NCBI GenBank assembly: GCA_022835595.1
Contig: BQUP01000005.1
Span: 1,350,084-1,414,083 of the forward strand
From: Cystobasidium ongulense
Taxonomy: Eukaryota; Basidiomycota; Cystobasidiomycetes; Cystobasidiales; Cystobasidiaceae
DNA: 64,000 bases
Direction: 5' to 3'
Part shown: piece after piece, positions 21,255 through 32,333 of the stretch
Layout of the letters: every line of letters starts with the position of its first letter
Position numbering within the stretch: position 1 is the stretch's first letter
Notes under the pieces: model-generated
The model's input: only the letters and a program-made list of their open reading frames with translations
The model's database searches: none
Told to the model about the DNA's origin: nothing
Translations under genes and position numbers: made by a program

Positions 21255-23297
21255 ATGCAGCTGCAGACGAGACGAGCAGTTGTGCATGCGTGCACATGTG
21301 GCCTCACAGCTGCTTCCTCCAGCTTGCGCCTTCAAAATCCACGCCGGTGGATGCAAGCTTCCTCGAGCAGCAGCCAGGCTGGACCCTCGTCCGAAGTATA
21401 CGATGCAGAGGACTACCATGATCCAGCTCACGCGCAGATGCTCACAGCGAGACTGGCAAAGACCAAGAAGAGGATGGTCAAGCGGGTGAGGCTGTCTTTG
21501 TCACAGCTGCAGACTGCTTGTACTGACGCTTGCAGACAGGGTCAGGACTTTGTCGATAAACTCACTATACAAGTCAAGGCTGGTGAGCACGCTCTGCAGC
21601 TGAGAACTCTACTATCGCTTACTAACGATTCCTTCCTCAGGCAAAGGAGGTGTGTCTATCCACGCTCCATGAGCAGACTACAGCTAACTCAGATCCACAT
21701 CAAGGCGACGGTGGCGTGGCATTTCATCGCGAAAAGTTCGTAGCACGCGGTCCTCGTATGTTTTGAACAGGTACATTGTTGCTCTTAGTCTATATTGGCT
21801 TACTGTGCCTCTCTCCAGCATCCGGGGGCAATGGCGGACATGGAGGAAACGTATATATCAAAGCTGTACCGCACTATTCCTCGCTATCGCACATCAAGAA
21901 AACAATGCTAGCTCACAACGGGCAATCAGGCGCAGGTTCCTGGTTACACGGACGACGAGGGAACGATCTCACGATTGAAGTCCCTTATGGCACAGTCATC
22001 AGGGAAATTCGAGGCAATTCAGAAGACAATATAGGTGGCCTACTAGGTGAAGAAGAAGAATCTGAAGATTTCTCAAATGAAAGCTGGATTGAATGGCGTA
22101 AAAAACTGAGAACAGATAAATTGATAGATCCAGAAGGAACAAAAGAACGTAGATCTAAAATGTTTGTCTTGTATCCAAACGTCGACGAGGAAATAGAATT
22201 ATTAGATTCCAAAACAATCGATGAATTAGAATATTCCCTGTTAGAAGAAGAAAGAAGAGCAAAAATGCATAGATTAGCTAAACCTCCTGTAGAGATTGAT
22301 TTCGATGAGAAACCTTCCTTGACAAGCGCAGACCAAGAAGATATACCAGCTTCAGCGGATAAGATCGCCCCATCGCAAGACGAAAGAATACTCCTTCTCA
22401 GAGGTGGACGAGGTGGATTTGGGAATCCATATTTCAATGTACCCAATTCAAGAAGATCGCCCAAGCTGGCTACGAGAGGGAAAGCGGGCGAGAGCATGAG
22501 GATAGAACTAGAGCTAAAGACTCTCGCAGATATAGGTCTAGTGGGCTTTCCTAATGCTGGGAAAAGGTGAGCAACATCGTCTCCCAGCAGACAAGCCTTG
22601 TATAGCTGGTGGTAGTATACTAATTCACTCGACTTCCAGCACACTCCTGCAAGCGTTGACTCACAGTCGCACGGCAGTAGCTTCATACGCATTCACGACG
22701 CTCACTCCTCAAATCGGCACGTTAGTAATCTATGATGATGCAACTTACTCTACTATAACATCCTCCGATCCTATTGAGGAGACCTCGGCTAGGGAGACCT
22801 CAACCACTGGAGCTAATAGGACTCGACTGCCTCGTCCAGCATCTAAAGAAGCACGACAGGAAAAACTTCGCTTGACACTAGCAGATTGTCCTGGTTTATT
22901 GCCGAATGCAGCTGAAAATGTAGGACTTGGACACGATTTCCTACGTCACATTGAAAGATCAAAAGTTTTAGTATTCGTAATTGATCTATCTGGTAGAGAT
23001 CCTGTTAAAGATTTAAATGTACTCAAGCAAGAATTGGAAGATTATAAGCCTGGTCTGAGTAGTCGTGCTAGAGTGATCGTAGCCAACAAAGCAGACAGAG
23101 TAAACGAAAGCGACGAAGAGTCAATCAAGCTCATGAAGGAGAAATTAGATGACGTAAGGAGTACAGCAAAAGCATGGGAAGGAGAAGATGGAATGGAGAG
23201 AATTGTGATTCCTATGAGTGCGATGCAGCGTGGTAATGTTACTACTTTTGTGGATACCCTTCTTTCTGTTCTAACTGAATCTAGTGCGGACAGCTGA
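21255..23297 (+). CDS. MTG2: Mitochondrial Obg-family GTPase Mtg2
   Basis: Exons 21255-21485, 21540-21582, 21641-21649, 21705-21755, 21819-22566 and 22640-23297; 579 aa. Mtg2/ObgH acts in assembly of the large mitoribosomal subunit. The Obg glycine-rich fold is present: VKAGKGGDGGVAFHREKF, GGNGGHGGNV and LRGGRGGFGNPYFNV. The G domain has P-loop GFPNAGKS (interrupted by the last intron), DCPG, NKAD and SAM. Exon 3 is only 9 nt; without it the KGGDGG motif and the frame are lost. An acidic insertion of about 130 residues sits inside the Obg domain between VPYGTVIREI and the RGGRGG motif. The N-terminus is Arg/Ser-rich and compatible with a presequence. Confidence 0.92.
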
Positions 23298-23384
23298 AAT
23301 GAATTGAGGCAATGCAATGATGGAGATTGAGACTTCGGTAATGCTTCTATCACTTAAAAATGCATGCTTGGCCGATAATGCTCT

Positions 23385-24544
23385 CTAGAGGTGCTTGACG
23401 TCTTCTATTGCTGCTTCAGCTCCGTTAGCGTACGACAGATATGTATCTAATGCAAATGAAGAAGATTAGCTTAGTGTCCCTCGAGATGGTGTTCATTAGA
23501 AACGTACTCCAGAAAAGTCTAAATAGTGGCCATGACACAAGTATCAGTGCGAGTTCTCACTGCAAGCGAATGATGACACTTACGACACCACGTTGATGAC
23601 CAGTAATCGTAAGGGAGCAGGAACAATGGATAAATTGGCCATTTGAACAGGAATGAACAGACTCCAATTCTTGATGAGCGTCGGTTGCCATTTCTGCAAA
23701 GCAACAAGCACATTAGGCTGAGATCTGGTTGGTATGCTGTTATGCTGTTTACTCACCGCTGCCAGACGTTCTTGTATTTCTTCCGGCTTGCCTTCTAGTA
23801 TGGGCATAGCTGTGAAGAACAACCCTACTAGACATGGTGCAGCTATGAATTGATCGGCAGCAACCTGCATTACCGAAGATGTCTGTCAGTACAATGAAAG
23901 CTATTACATGCGGAATGGTGCGGCCTACCCGCGCAGCAGTGGTTGCTATCCGGCTCTTGAAGTTTATGCGCTCAAGCGTGCGGAACCTGCGGACATCACA
24001 TAGTGGCGAGAAGCGTGAGTATGGCCTGCCTGAAGGGTAGAGTAATGCTTACCATGGCATTAGGATGGGGGCGAAGAGAAGACCTCCATATGCTGCCAGT
24101 CTTGTCGTTCTTATAATCTGAAGAGTGCAGGGATATGGACAGGTCAGCTTCAGTTTCACAAGGACGGACCTCACTACTGCTGTTGATAGCCTACATCGTG
24201 GTTCTTGCCTTTCTTCTCTATAGCTTGCTGAGCGAGAACATCGCCTGTATTGAAGAATGGTAGGTGTATAGCGCCAGTGCAACTGAGTTAGCGATAGGTA
24301 GAGCTAACCCACGCGAAGCTTCGACTGACCCGCGCCAAAGAGAACAGCAGCCTGCGAGGATGGACATCAGCGAGCCATCTCCTCACCCAGCACGCTTTGC
24401 AGCTCACCGTCACGCAGCCAGTCGTCTTGGGTCGTTTGAGTGTGGCGGAGCTTGAAGACGCGACCTTTCAGCGAGGTGGACGACGACAAGAAGGAGCAGA
24501 TGGACGGCAGCGACTGACTTGTAGGCACGCAGCAGGCCAGACAT
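23385..24544 (-). CDS. SYM1: Mpv17/PMP22-family inner-membrane protein Sym1
   Basis: Ten exons on minus strand: 24544-24519, 24450-24408, 24351-24330, 24244-24195, 24117-24053, 23986-23929, 23864-23757, 23693-23584, 23518-23508 and 23446-23385; 184 aa, the normal length. The family forms a channel-like protein of the mitochondrial inner membrane needed for metabolic stress tolerance. Conserved features: MSGLLRAYNSATLKRP, AAVLFGAGDVLAQQ, AAYGGLLFAPILMPWF, VAADQFIAAPCLVG, then KWQPTLIKNWSLFIPVQ and FWNTYLSYAN. Introns 1 and 3 use the donor GTCAGT. Exon 9 is 11 nt. Convergent with MTG2, 87 bp apart. All ten phases agree with the family alignment I know, so the model is firm. Confidence 0.92.
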
Positions 24545-24778
24545 TGCACGCGATTAGCAGAATGGTAATGCCGCGAGTCTACACTTTGTAATGGCAATAA
24601 GAAAAAGCAAAAGCAACGATTGTAGCAACTGAAACATTTATCAAAGTTGATCGATTAAAGATGGGAGCAGATTTGTAATATTGCTTAGAAGTAGGGTTAC
24701 AACATCACATGGGTGGAGGGGAAACAGCGACACCGCATTCGTAACAGGATACAAAAGATACGCAAATCGAGCAGCATG

Positions 24779-27692
24779 CTACGGCGCAGCCTTCTCAGGC
24801 AGTTTACTCGCGACTTCCTGTAGGATCTTTTCGGTACTCCATCCTACATTCTGCGGGTCTTTCGACACGCTCTGCCAGAGTGGACCATGTTTCGGCTCAG
24901 CCAGTCTGCACTTCTCAACCACCGCTGCTTGCTGCTCTTTCGTCCCGTGCTGTCGCTCAAATTTCAACCACCAAGCCCATGTTTCTCCCTTATCTGGATC
25001 AGCAGCTGCTGCTTTTTCCAACCACGAACGCGCTTTGTCGAGTTTACGCTCCGACCAGAATACTCTTGCAATAGTAAGTACTACCAAAGGATCATTGTTC
25101 GCCTTCTTGAGCGCATCCAACATCTTGGTCTTCCGCGACGGACGAGCTTCGAGCCAAACACTCTCAGACCATAACAATCCAGAAACAGGACATTCTTGCA
25201 ATCCTCTAGACATTAGACTCTTCGCTTGTGCTGTATTCCCAGCTCTCTCCTCCACTCTCACACTCTCAAGCCAGATTTCATCGCTCTTCTTGTTATGGAA
25301 ACGCGCTCGTTCAAGTATAGCTCGTGCTTTGATAGCCAGGCCAGCCTCTTCTTCCAATCTTGCAGATAATATCCATAGCGGTACACTCTGTGGGCATTTC
25401 TTGACTCCAGCAGCGTACGTCTCTCTCGCTCCGGACTTGTCCCCTTGCGTTTGCAATATTTGTCCTTTGATCATGTATAGCTTATCGTACGAAGGAAACT
25501 TAGTGAGCGCCTCGTTGACTGTCTTCAAAGCTTCTTCCAAACTGCCATGCTGTCTCTCAAAGACAGCAGATTTCATCCAGATCCTATCCGTACCAGCGAC
25601 TGTTCTAGCTCTGAGCATTAACCTTCTAGCAGCTTCAAGCTCATTATTCTCCGCTTCAAGTTTGACAGCCGCTAACCAGATCTGTTCAGAATCAGGATTA
25701 GCAGAGAACGCGTCTCCCAAGATCTCTCTTGCTCTCGCTACATCTCCTCCCAACCAGGCTTCTTTTGCTGCTTTTAACCATAGAATCTCTGCAGTCGGAC
25801 ATGATTGGACTGCTCTCTGCAACAAAGCCAATTGAGCTTCTCTAGAACCATATTTCCTTTCCAAATCCGCCGCTCTATTCCACAAGCTTGATCTATTAGG
25901 GAAGACTTGAAGAGCGTACGCATATATAGCACGAGCAGTCTCAACTTTGTTATCCTCCAGCATAGCTTCGGCGTCCTCTATCCATTTATCATATCTATCC
26001 TCTTCATCGACATCTAGGAAAATAGTATGTTTGATAATGGCTTGACAAACAGCAATACTGCCATTCGTTTCACATTTTGCAGCTTCTTTCAACCATTCTT
26101 CTCTAGATAATTCGACACCATTTGATTTAAGTGCTGAAACTGCTTTGCCCATTAATGCATCTACTGTATCCGCTTGACCTTCTTGTTCTTGTAATCGACA
26201 AGCTGCAATCCAGATTTCGTGTGATGTTGGAATAGCTTTGCGTGCTTTGTTCAAGACTTGTCTAGCTTTAGCTGGTACTTCCAGCCTAGCCAGGGTCAAC
26301 CATAATTCAATGCTTGTAGGAATGAGTTCGACGGCTCTGGCTAACATGGCTCTAGCATCACTCCTCGATTCTTCCAATGAAACGGCTGCTTTCCAAAGCT
26401 TGACTGAATTGGGTATGTATTCCAATGCTTTCCTCAGGACTCTCTTCTTGCTAGGAGTATCACCTTCTAGATCTGCAGCAGCAAGCCAAATATTGACAGA
26501 TTGAGGTAAATGTTGTACTGCTTGAGCTAGTATAACTTTTGCATTTTCATTCGTGTTTAGAGAAGCAGCGGCCAACCAGATTTCTTCAGATTTAGGACAT
26601 TGCTGACATCCTTCTGCGATAAGTTTGCGAGCTGCTACCATTCTTCCATCTATAGATTCCAAAGAAGCAGCTGCTATCCATCCAGGTGCGTGCTTGGGGT
26701 TGGATTTGATAAGTGAGGCGAATAATGTACGTGCACGTTTGGTATCTCCTATTTCAGCTTGTGATTTTGTGATTACACTGTCTAAATCGGTAAGGTAGCC
26801 CTTTGGATCGATTGTAGTAGAGGTACCGCTATCTTGCATTCGGTCAAGCGAGAGTCCAAGCACTTTGTTACGAGCTTCTCCAATTTCTGCGAGATTTTGG
26901 AGTCCAGAATCGGCTGGTGTAGCTAGTCCTCCGTCCTGGAAGGAACGAACACACAATAGTGGCGTCAGCAGGTAGTCGGCAAGCAAGTGTCCAAGCCGAG
27001 TCGCGTAACCTACCATCTGCTTCTCGTCCAGCGTCGACTCGTAAGTATTTGCATCTCTTGCACCGACTATAATACTATCAGGCACGACGAAAGATCTTCC
27101 AGCGAATCTATCCTCCATCTTCTTTCTTCGTTTACCTGTGAGATTGACTACTTCGGGCAGAGAAGCCCAATCATCTTCCGTCATATCCGCGAGTCCTCTT
27201 TTGAGATCTGCGAATTGTTCTTGAATGGGAGGTCTTTCTTTGCGTTGTTTCTCAGCTTCTTCAGCTTCTCGTTTCTCCCTCCTCGCTCGTCTGCGTTCGT
27301 CCATTTTCTTTTCGACTGCTTCGTATATGTTGTCTGCTTCTTGGTCATCTTGGTCGTATGGTGTTCCTGCAAACAGCCCTGTTTCCTCTTCTGGGTCTCT
27401 GTACCGCTCTTCAGCATCGTCGTCGCCCTCGTTGCCTCCTCCAGGCTTTTCGCCTCGTGCTGCTGCTTCAGCTGCCTCTGAGGAGGTCGGCCCTTCGCGA
27501 GCGGGTCCAATATCCGACCGAGTGGTGAATCCAGAAGCACCACGGCCGAGACCAGCGACGTAGGATGAGGGTGCTGCGTTACACGATGGGCATTAGCATG
27601 TATAATACAAGTATGCGAAATGGCAATTCGATCGTCTACAACTCACCCTCAAGCCGCAGAAAGGCATACTTGTCCGAGTTGAGGGCGGCCAT
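24779..27692 (-). CDS. PRP6: Pre-mRNA splicing factor Prp6 (U4/U6.U5 tri-snRNP)
   Basis: Exons on minus strand: 27692-27647, 27573-27014 and 26935-24779; 920 aa. Prp6 bridges U5 and U4/U6 snRNPs. N-terminal PRP1 domain: VAGLGRGASGFTTRSDIGPARE, then DDQEADNIYEAVEKKMDERR and the Arg/Glu-rich helix. The remaining 700 residues are tandem HAT/TPR-like helix pairs with repeating motifs such as EEIWLAAASL, VNIWLAAADLE and SELWLTLARLE-like units. The second intron (26936-27013, 78 nt) is in frame and has no stop. It is removed here because Prp6 proteins read directly from the KQM segment to GGLATP and because its donor and acceptor are good. Divergent from PEX7, 205 bp between starts. Confidence 0.93.
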
Positions 27693-27897
27693 CGTCGTCC
27701 TGTCCTGTGACGTGCCGTGCCTGCTCTTGCTGCTGTAGGATGTCGCTTTGACTGGATGGCACGCGTGAAAGCACCAACTCCATACAAATGTCGAAAGTCA
27801 TAAGGGTGATCGAGCTGTCTACAAAGACGCCGACAGTATTCACACACTCGCTCTTCTCTCTTCTTCATCCCATATACTTGTACACCCGCCATCAAGC

Positions 27898-29279
27898 ATG
27901 CAAGGCGGCCCTCCACTCCCCGGCATGGCTGCAGGCGGGCCATCGACCGGCGGTCCAGCTCCTCCGCCGCGTCCACCAGGCCCAGGTCGACCTACCCTCG
28001 CCCGCTTCAGGACAGATGGCTACGCCGGCTACTCGCTCGCATACTCTCCATTCTTCCCAGGCCTGCTGGCTGTAGCCTCGTCGGCAAACTTTGGCTTGGT
28101 AGGCAACGGTCGCTTGCATACCTTTTCCATGGGCAATAACCCGGGCGGCCCGAACAAGCAGTAAGGCCGGGGGATCCCTCAAATCGTTGGTCCTCTTAAG
28201 CTGAAAGCATCCGTCCAGCTTCGATACACAGGATGGCCTATTCGATGTCGCATGGTCGGAACTGAATGAGAACCAGCTCGTCTCGTCGTCAGGGGATGGC
28301 TCTATCAAATTATGGGATATCATGCTCAACGTCAGTCCCAAACTCCGGACTGGTCTACGTGGATATACCGGCTGTCAATTTCCATACTGCCCTACTAACA
28401 CCTGTTTGATTGTCGTGCTGTAGGACTTTCCAATACGAAGCTGGCATGAACATACAAGAGAAGTATTCTGCGTCGACTGGTCGAACCTGCAGAAAGAACT
28501 ATTTGCAAGTTGTTCATGGGATCATTCCATAAAGATTGTAAGTCGCCTAGCAAGGCTCACAAACATACTTTAGTCAGCAGCCAACCTCGTTGGTCTTGCT
28601 CTAGTGGACACCTGAACGACCACAATCGATACAAACCATCAACGCCCATACCGCATGCGTCTATTCCTCCATGTTCTCACCACATTCTCCAGGCACAATA
28701 GCAAGTTGTTCCTCAGATGGTCTACTCAAGATCTGGGATCTCAACTCTACGAAAACCTCTTCATCTTCCATCTCTCCGTCAGTCCATACATCACAACCGG
28801 ACAGAGCGGCATTGACAATACCAGCTCATCCAACCGAAGTTCTCTCATGCGATTGGAACAAATATAATCCTACTATGATAGCAACCGCTTCAGTTGATCG
28901 TACAGTACGCATACATGATCTAAGAATGGCAAGCTCTTCTTCTGCACCTATGTCGGCTGCAGATGGGGGAAGAAGCTGTATAGCCACTTTAATAGGACAT
29001 GATTATGCTATAAGGAGAGTCGCTTGGTCGCCTCATGCTGCGGACGTTATATCGAGCGCAGGCTATGATATGTCCTGTAGGACTTGGAAGGTAGATGGAT
29101 TAGCGCAACAACCACCACCACCCCCGGGGACCGGGATGGCGATCCCAAGAATGACAGACGTGTATGATCAGCATAGGGAGTTTGTCATTGGTCTAGCTTG
29201 GAGTTTGTTCGAAGCAGGGGTACTGGCTACTGCAAGTTGGGATCAAGAGTGTCACGTATATGTGCCAAATGTAGCATGA
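27898..29279 (+). CDS. PEX7: Peroxisomal PTS2 receptor Pex7
   Basis: Exons 27898-28160, 28219-28330, 28424-28537 and 28605-29279; 387 aa. Pex7 is a cytosolic WD40 protein that binds PTS2-bearing cargo and delivers it to peroxisomes with a co-receptor. A Gly/Pro-rich N-terminal extension of about 30 residues precedes the typical [21 protein letters not shown] blade. Further blades show [40 protein letters not shown] and ECHVYVP at the end. A Ser-rich loop and a Pro-rich loop interrupt later blades. Intron 2 uses the donor GTCAGT. Confidence 0.93.
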
Positions 29280-29396
29280 TAATTCAAAGTATTGAATTGT
29301 TGTATGAATCTAGCAAAAATCTAAATGCATCTATAGAGGTCTACAATGCAATTAATGAAGGATGTGGCAGAATTTTAATTATGTTCCAATTCATGT

Positions 29397-30502
29397 CTAA
29401 AGCTGGCCATTGGTAGTTTTCGATGAACTGGTAGGTTCCTCTTTGCCCTCTTTAGCTTCAGTTTCCAAAAGTTTCAACCAAGCCTCTTCTCCATCCTCAT
29501 CTACAAAGGTATACTTTCTAACTTCAGCATTTGACCAAGGAGTAGCGTTTTGTTCTCCGAATACAATGTATCGTAGAATATCACCGTGTGCAACGAGAAC
29601 AATAGTGTTTTCTGGTCTTGAACGGAGGAAATTTCGAACGTAGCGTGCTCGTGCTTGTAGTGAAGCAATGTTGGCTGCGTACTTGCCCTTCTTTGAGGTC
29701 CAGTCGTCGGTCTGATGCAATAAGAATTAGCAGATCAGTGTTAGCAGGTTTGCTGAACATTGAACGTGTGGCGTCGTGCATACCAAAGGTGAAAAGTCGA
29801 CTGTAAGAGAGGCTCAAGGTCAGGCTTGTTCACGCCAGCACAAAAGGACGTCCACTTACATCCTTCAAACTCCGGGTTTTTCTCGAGTTCAGCTCTGGAT
29901 GAGCCAGTATCGCAGGGGACTGTGAGAAAAACGAGGATTGTTAACCCACTTGTCGCTTGGGCGATGACTCGAAGCATCTCGCCTTACAATCATTACACTC
30001 CTGCGCTTCTGGAAGGAGGATTATCTTTTCCTTTCCTCCTGTCCTTTCGATAGCGTGAGGGTATCCTACGAGTGTAGTTTGCATAGTTCGCCTGAGTCAA
30101 TCGAAGAATTAGATCTGGCATTAGCAGGCGTAAGTGACCAAGATGACAAGGGACGAACTACCCACCTCAAAGGGCTGCTGACTATAAGCTCTACCTCCTT
30201 CTGCAGTGTATGCTGAGTATCTTCATGTAGTTGAGCTGATTGTTTGCGACCTTTTGCAGTTAGAGGTGCGTCGAGGATGAAGCTGAGTGGCACGGAATAA
30301 GCAAGCTTTTCAAGGTAGCTGACCTAATCGCTAATGTCTTCTGCTCACTATTCCTCGTTCACGTTGTGCTCTGCTTGAGCGTGTCTGGCTATTGGGTGTG
30401 CAAGGCAGGGTAGATAAAGCGTCATCGATGAAATGTCAGTACCAACCCAGTTTGAACAAGCCTAGTGATGGACTGACTGAGGTAGATGGTCTTGCCGGAC
30501 AT
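29397..30502 (-). CDS. Histidine phosphatase / phosphoglycerate mutase-like protein
   Basis: Seven exons on minus strand: 30502-30478, 30388-30349, 30282-30166, 30091-29988, 29919-29860, 29800-29784 and 29711-29397; 225 aa. Catalytic features of the branch-1 histidine phosphatase fold are present: TRHAQAEHN with the phospho-accepting His, DAPLTAKGRKQ, a VSSPLRRTMQT segment, and VLVAHGDILRYI with the second active-site His. The DFPCDTGS segment is seen in small fungal phosphatases annotated as phosphoglycerate mutase family. The substrate is probably a small phosphorylated metabolite and not necessarily phosphoglycerate. Exon 6 is 17 nt. The donor of intron 1 is GTCAGT. Confidence 0.85.
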
Positions 30503-30869
30503 TGCGGATGTCGTGGATGAGAAGCTGAGTCGCTGGATGAGATGCTGTTGTTGGGAAGAAGAACAAGTCGAGGTGACACTTGTACATTTTCAACCAAGTA
30601 CAGTTCCGTCTGGCCGGGCTGATCGAGAAAGAAAGTCGCCCATCAGCCCGTCTGAGCGAGCGCGCTGCTTTGGCACACATAGACACCTTCACTATCCCAT
30701 TAACACGTTGCTGTGATGAAGCTGTGATAGTCTCGTTCATTTCCAGGCTTTTCATTTCAGTGGTAGATCCCTCGCCACCGCCGCCGCTTGCCGTAACTTG
30801 AAGTGAATGCGAGGAAAGTATGGCAAGCTCGTCTCTACACCATTCAAGAATTACATACTATCCTCAATC
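30503..30869. other. Divergent promoter region between histidine phosphatase and epimerase genes
   Basis: 367 bp between the two start codons. Holds both promoters. No additional gene seen. Confidence 0.4.
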
Positions 30870-32191
30870 ATGTCTGCTACAGTCGACGACGCCCAAGTCA
30901 CCCTAGCCGGTCCTGATGGAAGCTCAGCAAAGATCACTCTCTTCGGCGCTCACGTTACTTCCTTCATCAGCACGTTAATACCCGCGTTCGCCTGTAACTT
31001 TTTCGCAGTCTATCTAATTCTGACTTTCCCACAGCTTCCGAGGGGCAAGAATGCTTCTTCATGTCTACAAAGTCATCCCTGACTGGCCCCGAGCCTATTC
31101 GTGGAGGTGTGTATCGTTCTTCCACCATTGTTCCCGGCTATCAAAAGTGATCGGCAAGCGGGCTATAAAGACAATTATACTGATTCACCAACGTACCTCC
31201 ATCAAGGCATTCCAATCTGCTGGCCTGCTTTCGCTCAGCCGGATCCTAATGGTCCATTCAGCAAACTCGCCCTGCATGGTTTCGCAAGACAGCAAGTCTG
31301 GAAATATACGAAGACCGATAGCCCGGCAAAGGCGATCTTCAGTATGTGGCCTTTGAGCATAAATAGCTAGAAATGCCAGCTTACAGATAATAATGCTTCT
31401 CTTCAGCCACTGAGTCAAATGAAAAGCTCAAGGAGACCTTCCCACATGATTTCAAGCTCAAGTATACTGTAGAGGTAGGCAGAGACAGGTTCAAAAATAA
31501 AGCACATTGTCAGCTAAGAGTCGCTTGTTTAGATCACATCAGGAACATCCCTTATGGTCGAATTAGAAGTTAGTAACCCTTCAACTTCAAGCGTCTCCTT
31601 ACCTTTCCAATTCGCATTGCACAACTATCTCCGCCTCCCATCAAATGTGTATCCACACGATGTAACCGTCGATAAAGTCCTCTCAGGATTAGAATATAAG
31701 AATCTAATGGAAGGAGGAGTAATTGAAACAGAATCTAGAGATACTTTTATCTTTGAAAAGAAAGGAACTGGAAGATTGTATTCTCCTGTTCCTAATGAGA
31801 TTATCGCCAAATTGGGAGATAGTGGAAAGAGTTTCAAGATTGAATCAACTGGCGAAAAATTACGTGAGTTCATTTGGCGTAGATTAGCAATAGTCTCATC
31901 TGAGAGAAGTCTGTGCGACATGTCAAAAGGAAAAGCTGACGCTCTCCGTATTCGCAGAGGATCTCGTCACTTTCCAACCTGGTGAGGAAAGAGGTAATCA
32001 AGTACCAGATCTACACGCCGGCGGCTGGAAGGAGTTTGTCTGCTTCGTAAGTTGAAGACTCCAGATAACAACCAGGATGCTTGCTAAAGTTTCGTGATTG
32101 TGGCACGTAGGAACCAGCTCGTATTCACGATATTGCGGATCTCAAGCCTGGCCAGGCGTGGTGCGCCAGTCAGACCATCACTTGCATGTAA
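30870..32191 (+). CDS. Glucose-6-phosphate 1-epimerase (aldose 1-epimerase-like)
   Basis: Seven exons: 30870-30969 (or -30993), 31035-31106, 31207-31341, 31407-31474, 31533-31863, 31958-32046 and 32111-32191; about 291 aa, as in yeast YMR099C. It interconverts alpha and beta hexose-6-phosphates in the cytosol. Family motifs: ITLFGAHVTSF, the EPIRGGIPICWPAFAQPDP stretch split by intron 2, LALHGFARQQVW with the catalytic His, FALHNYLRL, and near the end FEPARIHDIADLKPG. The exact end of exon 1 is uncertain. A GC-AG intron after 30969 gives the family's spacing. A normal GT donor after 30993 would add eight residues. Confidence 0.9.
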
Positions 32192-32333
32192 GACGAAGCT
32201 GGATATGACTGGGATTGAAATGTCAAAAGTCCAACCTCTTAATCGCACAAGTGCCGTCATTGCCGCTTCGCCGCTATTAGTGTTTACATTTCGGTAATCG
32301 CTTAGTGAAGCAATATACATCTTTGTTGGCTTC

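Noticed and set aside
21985-22692. 235-codon minus-strand frame
   Set aside because: Antisense shadow of the MTG2 Obg domain.
24681-25835. 384-codon open frame on the plus strand
   Set aside because: Fully antisense to PRP6; its Ser/Ala/Leu-rich composition is what the reverse complement of HAT repeats gives. No motif.
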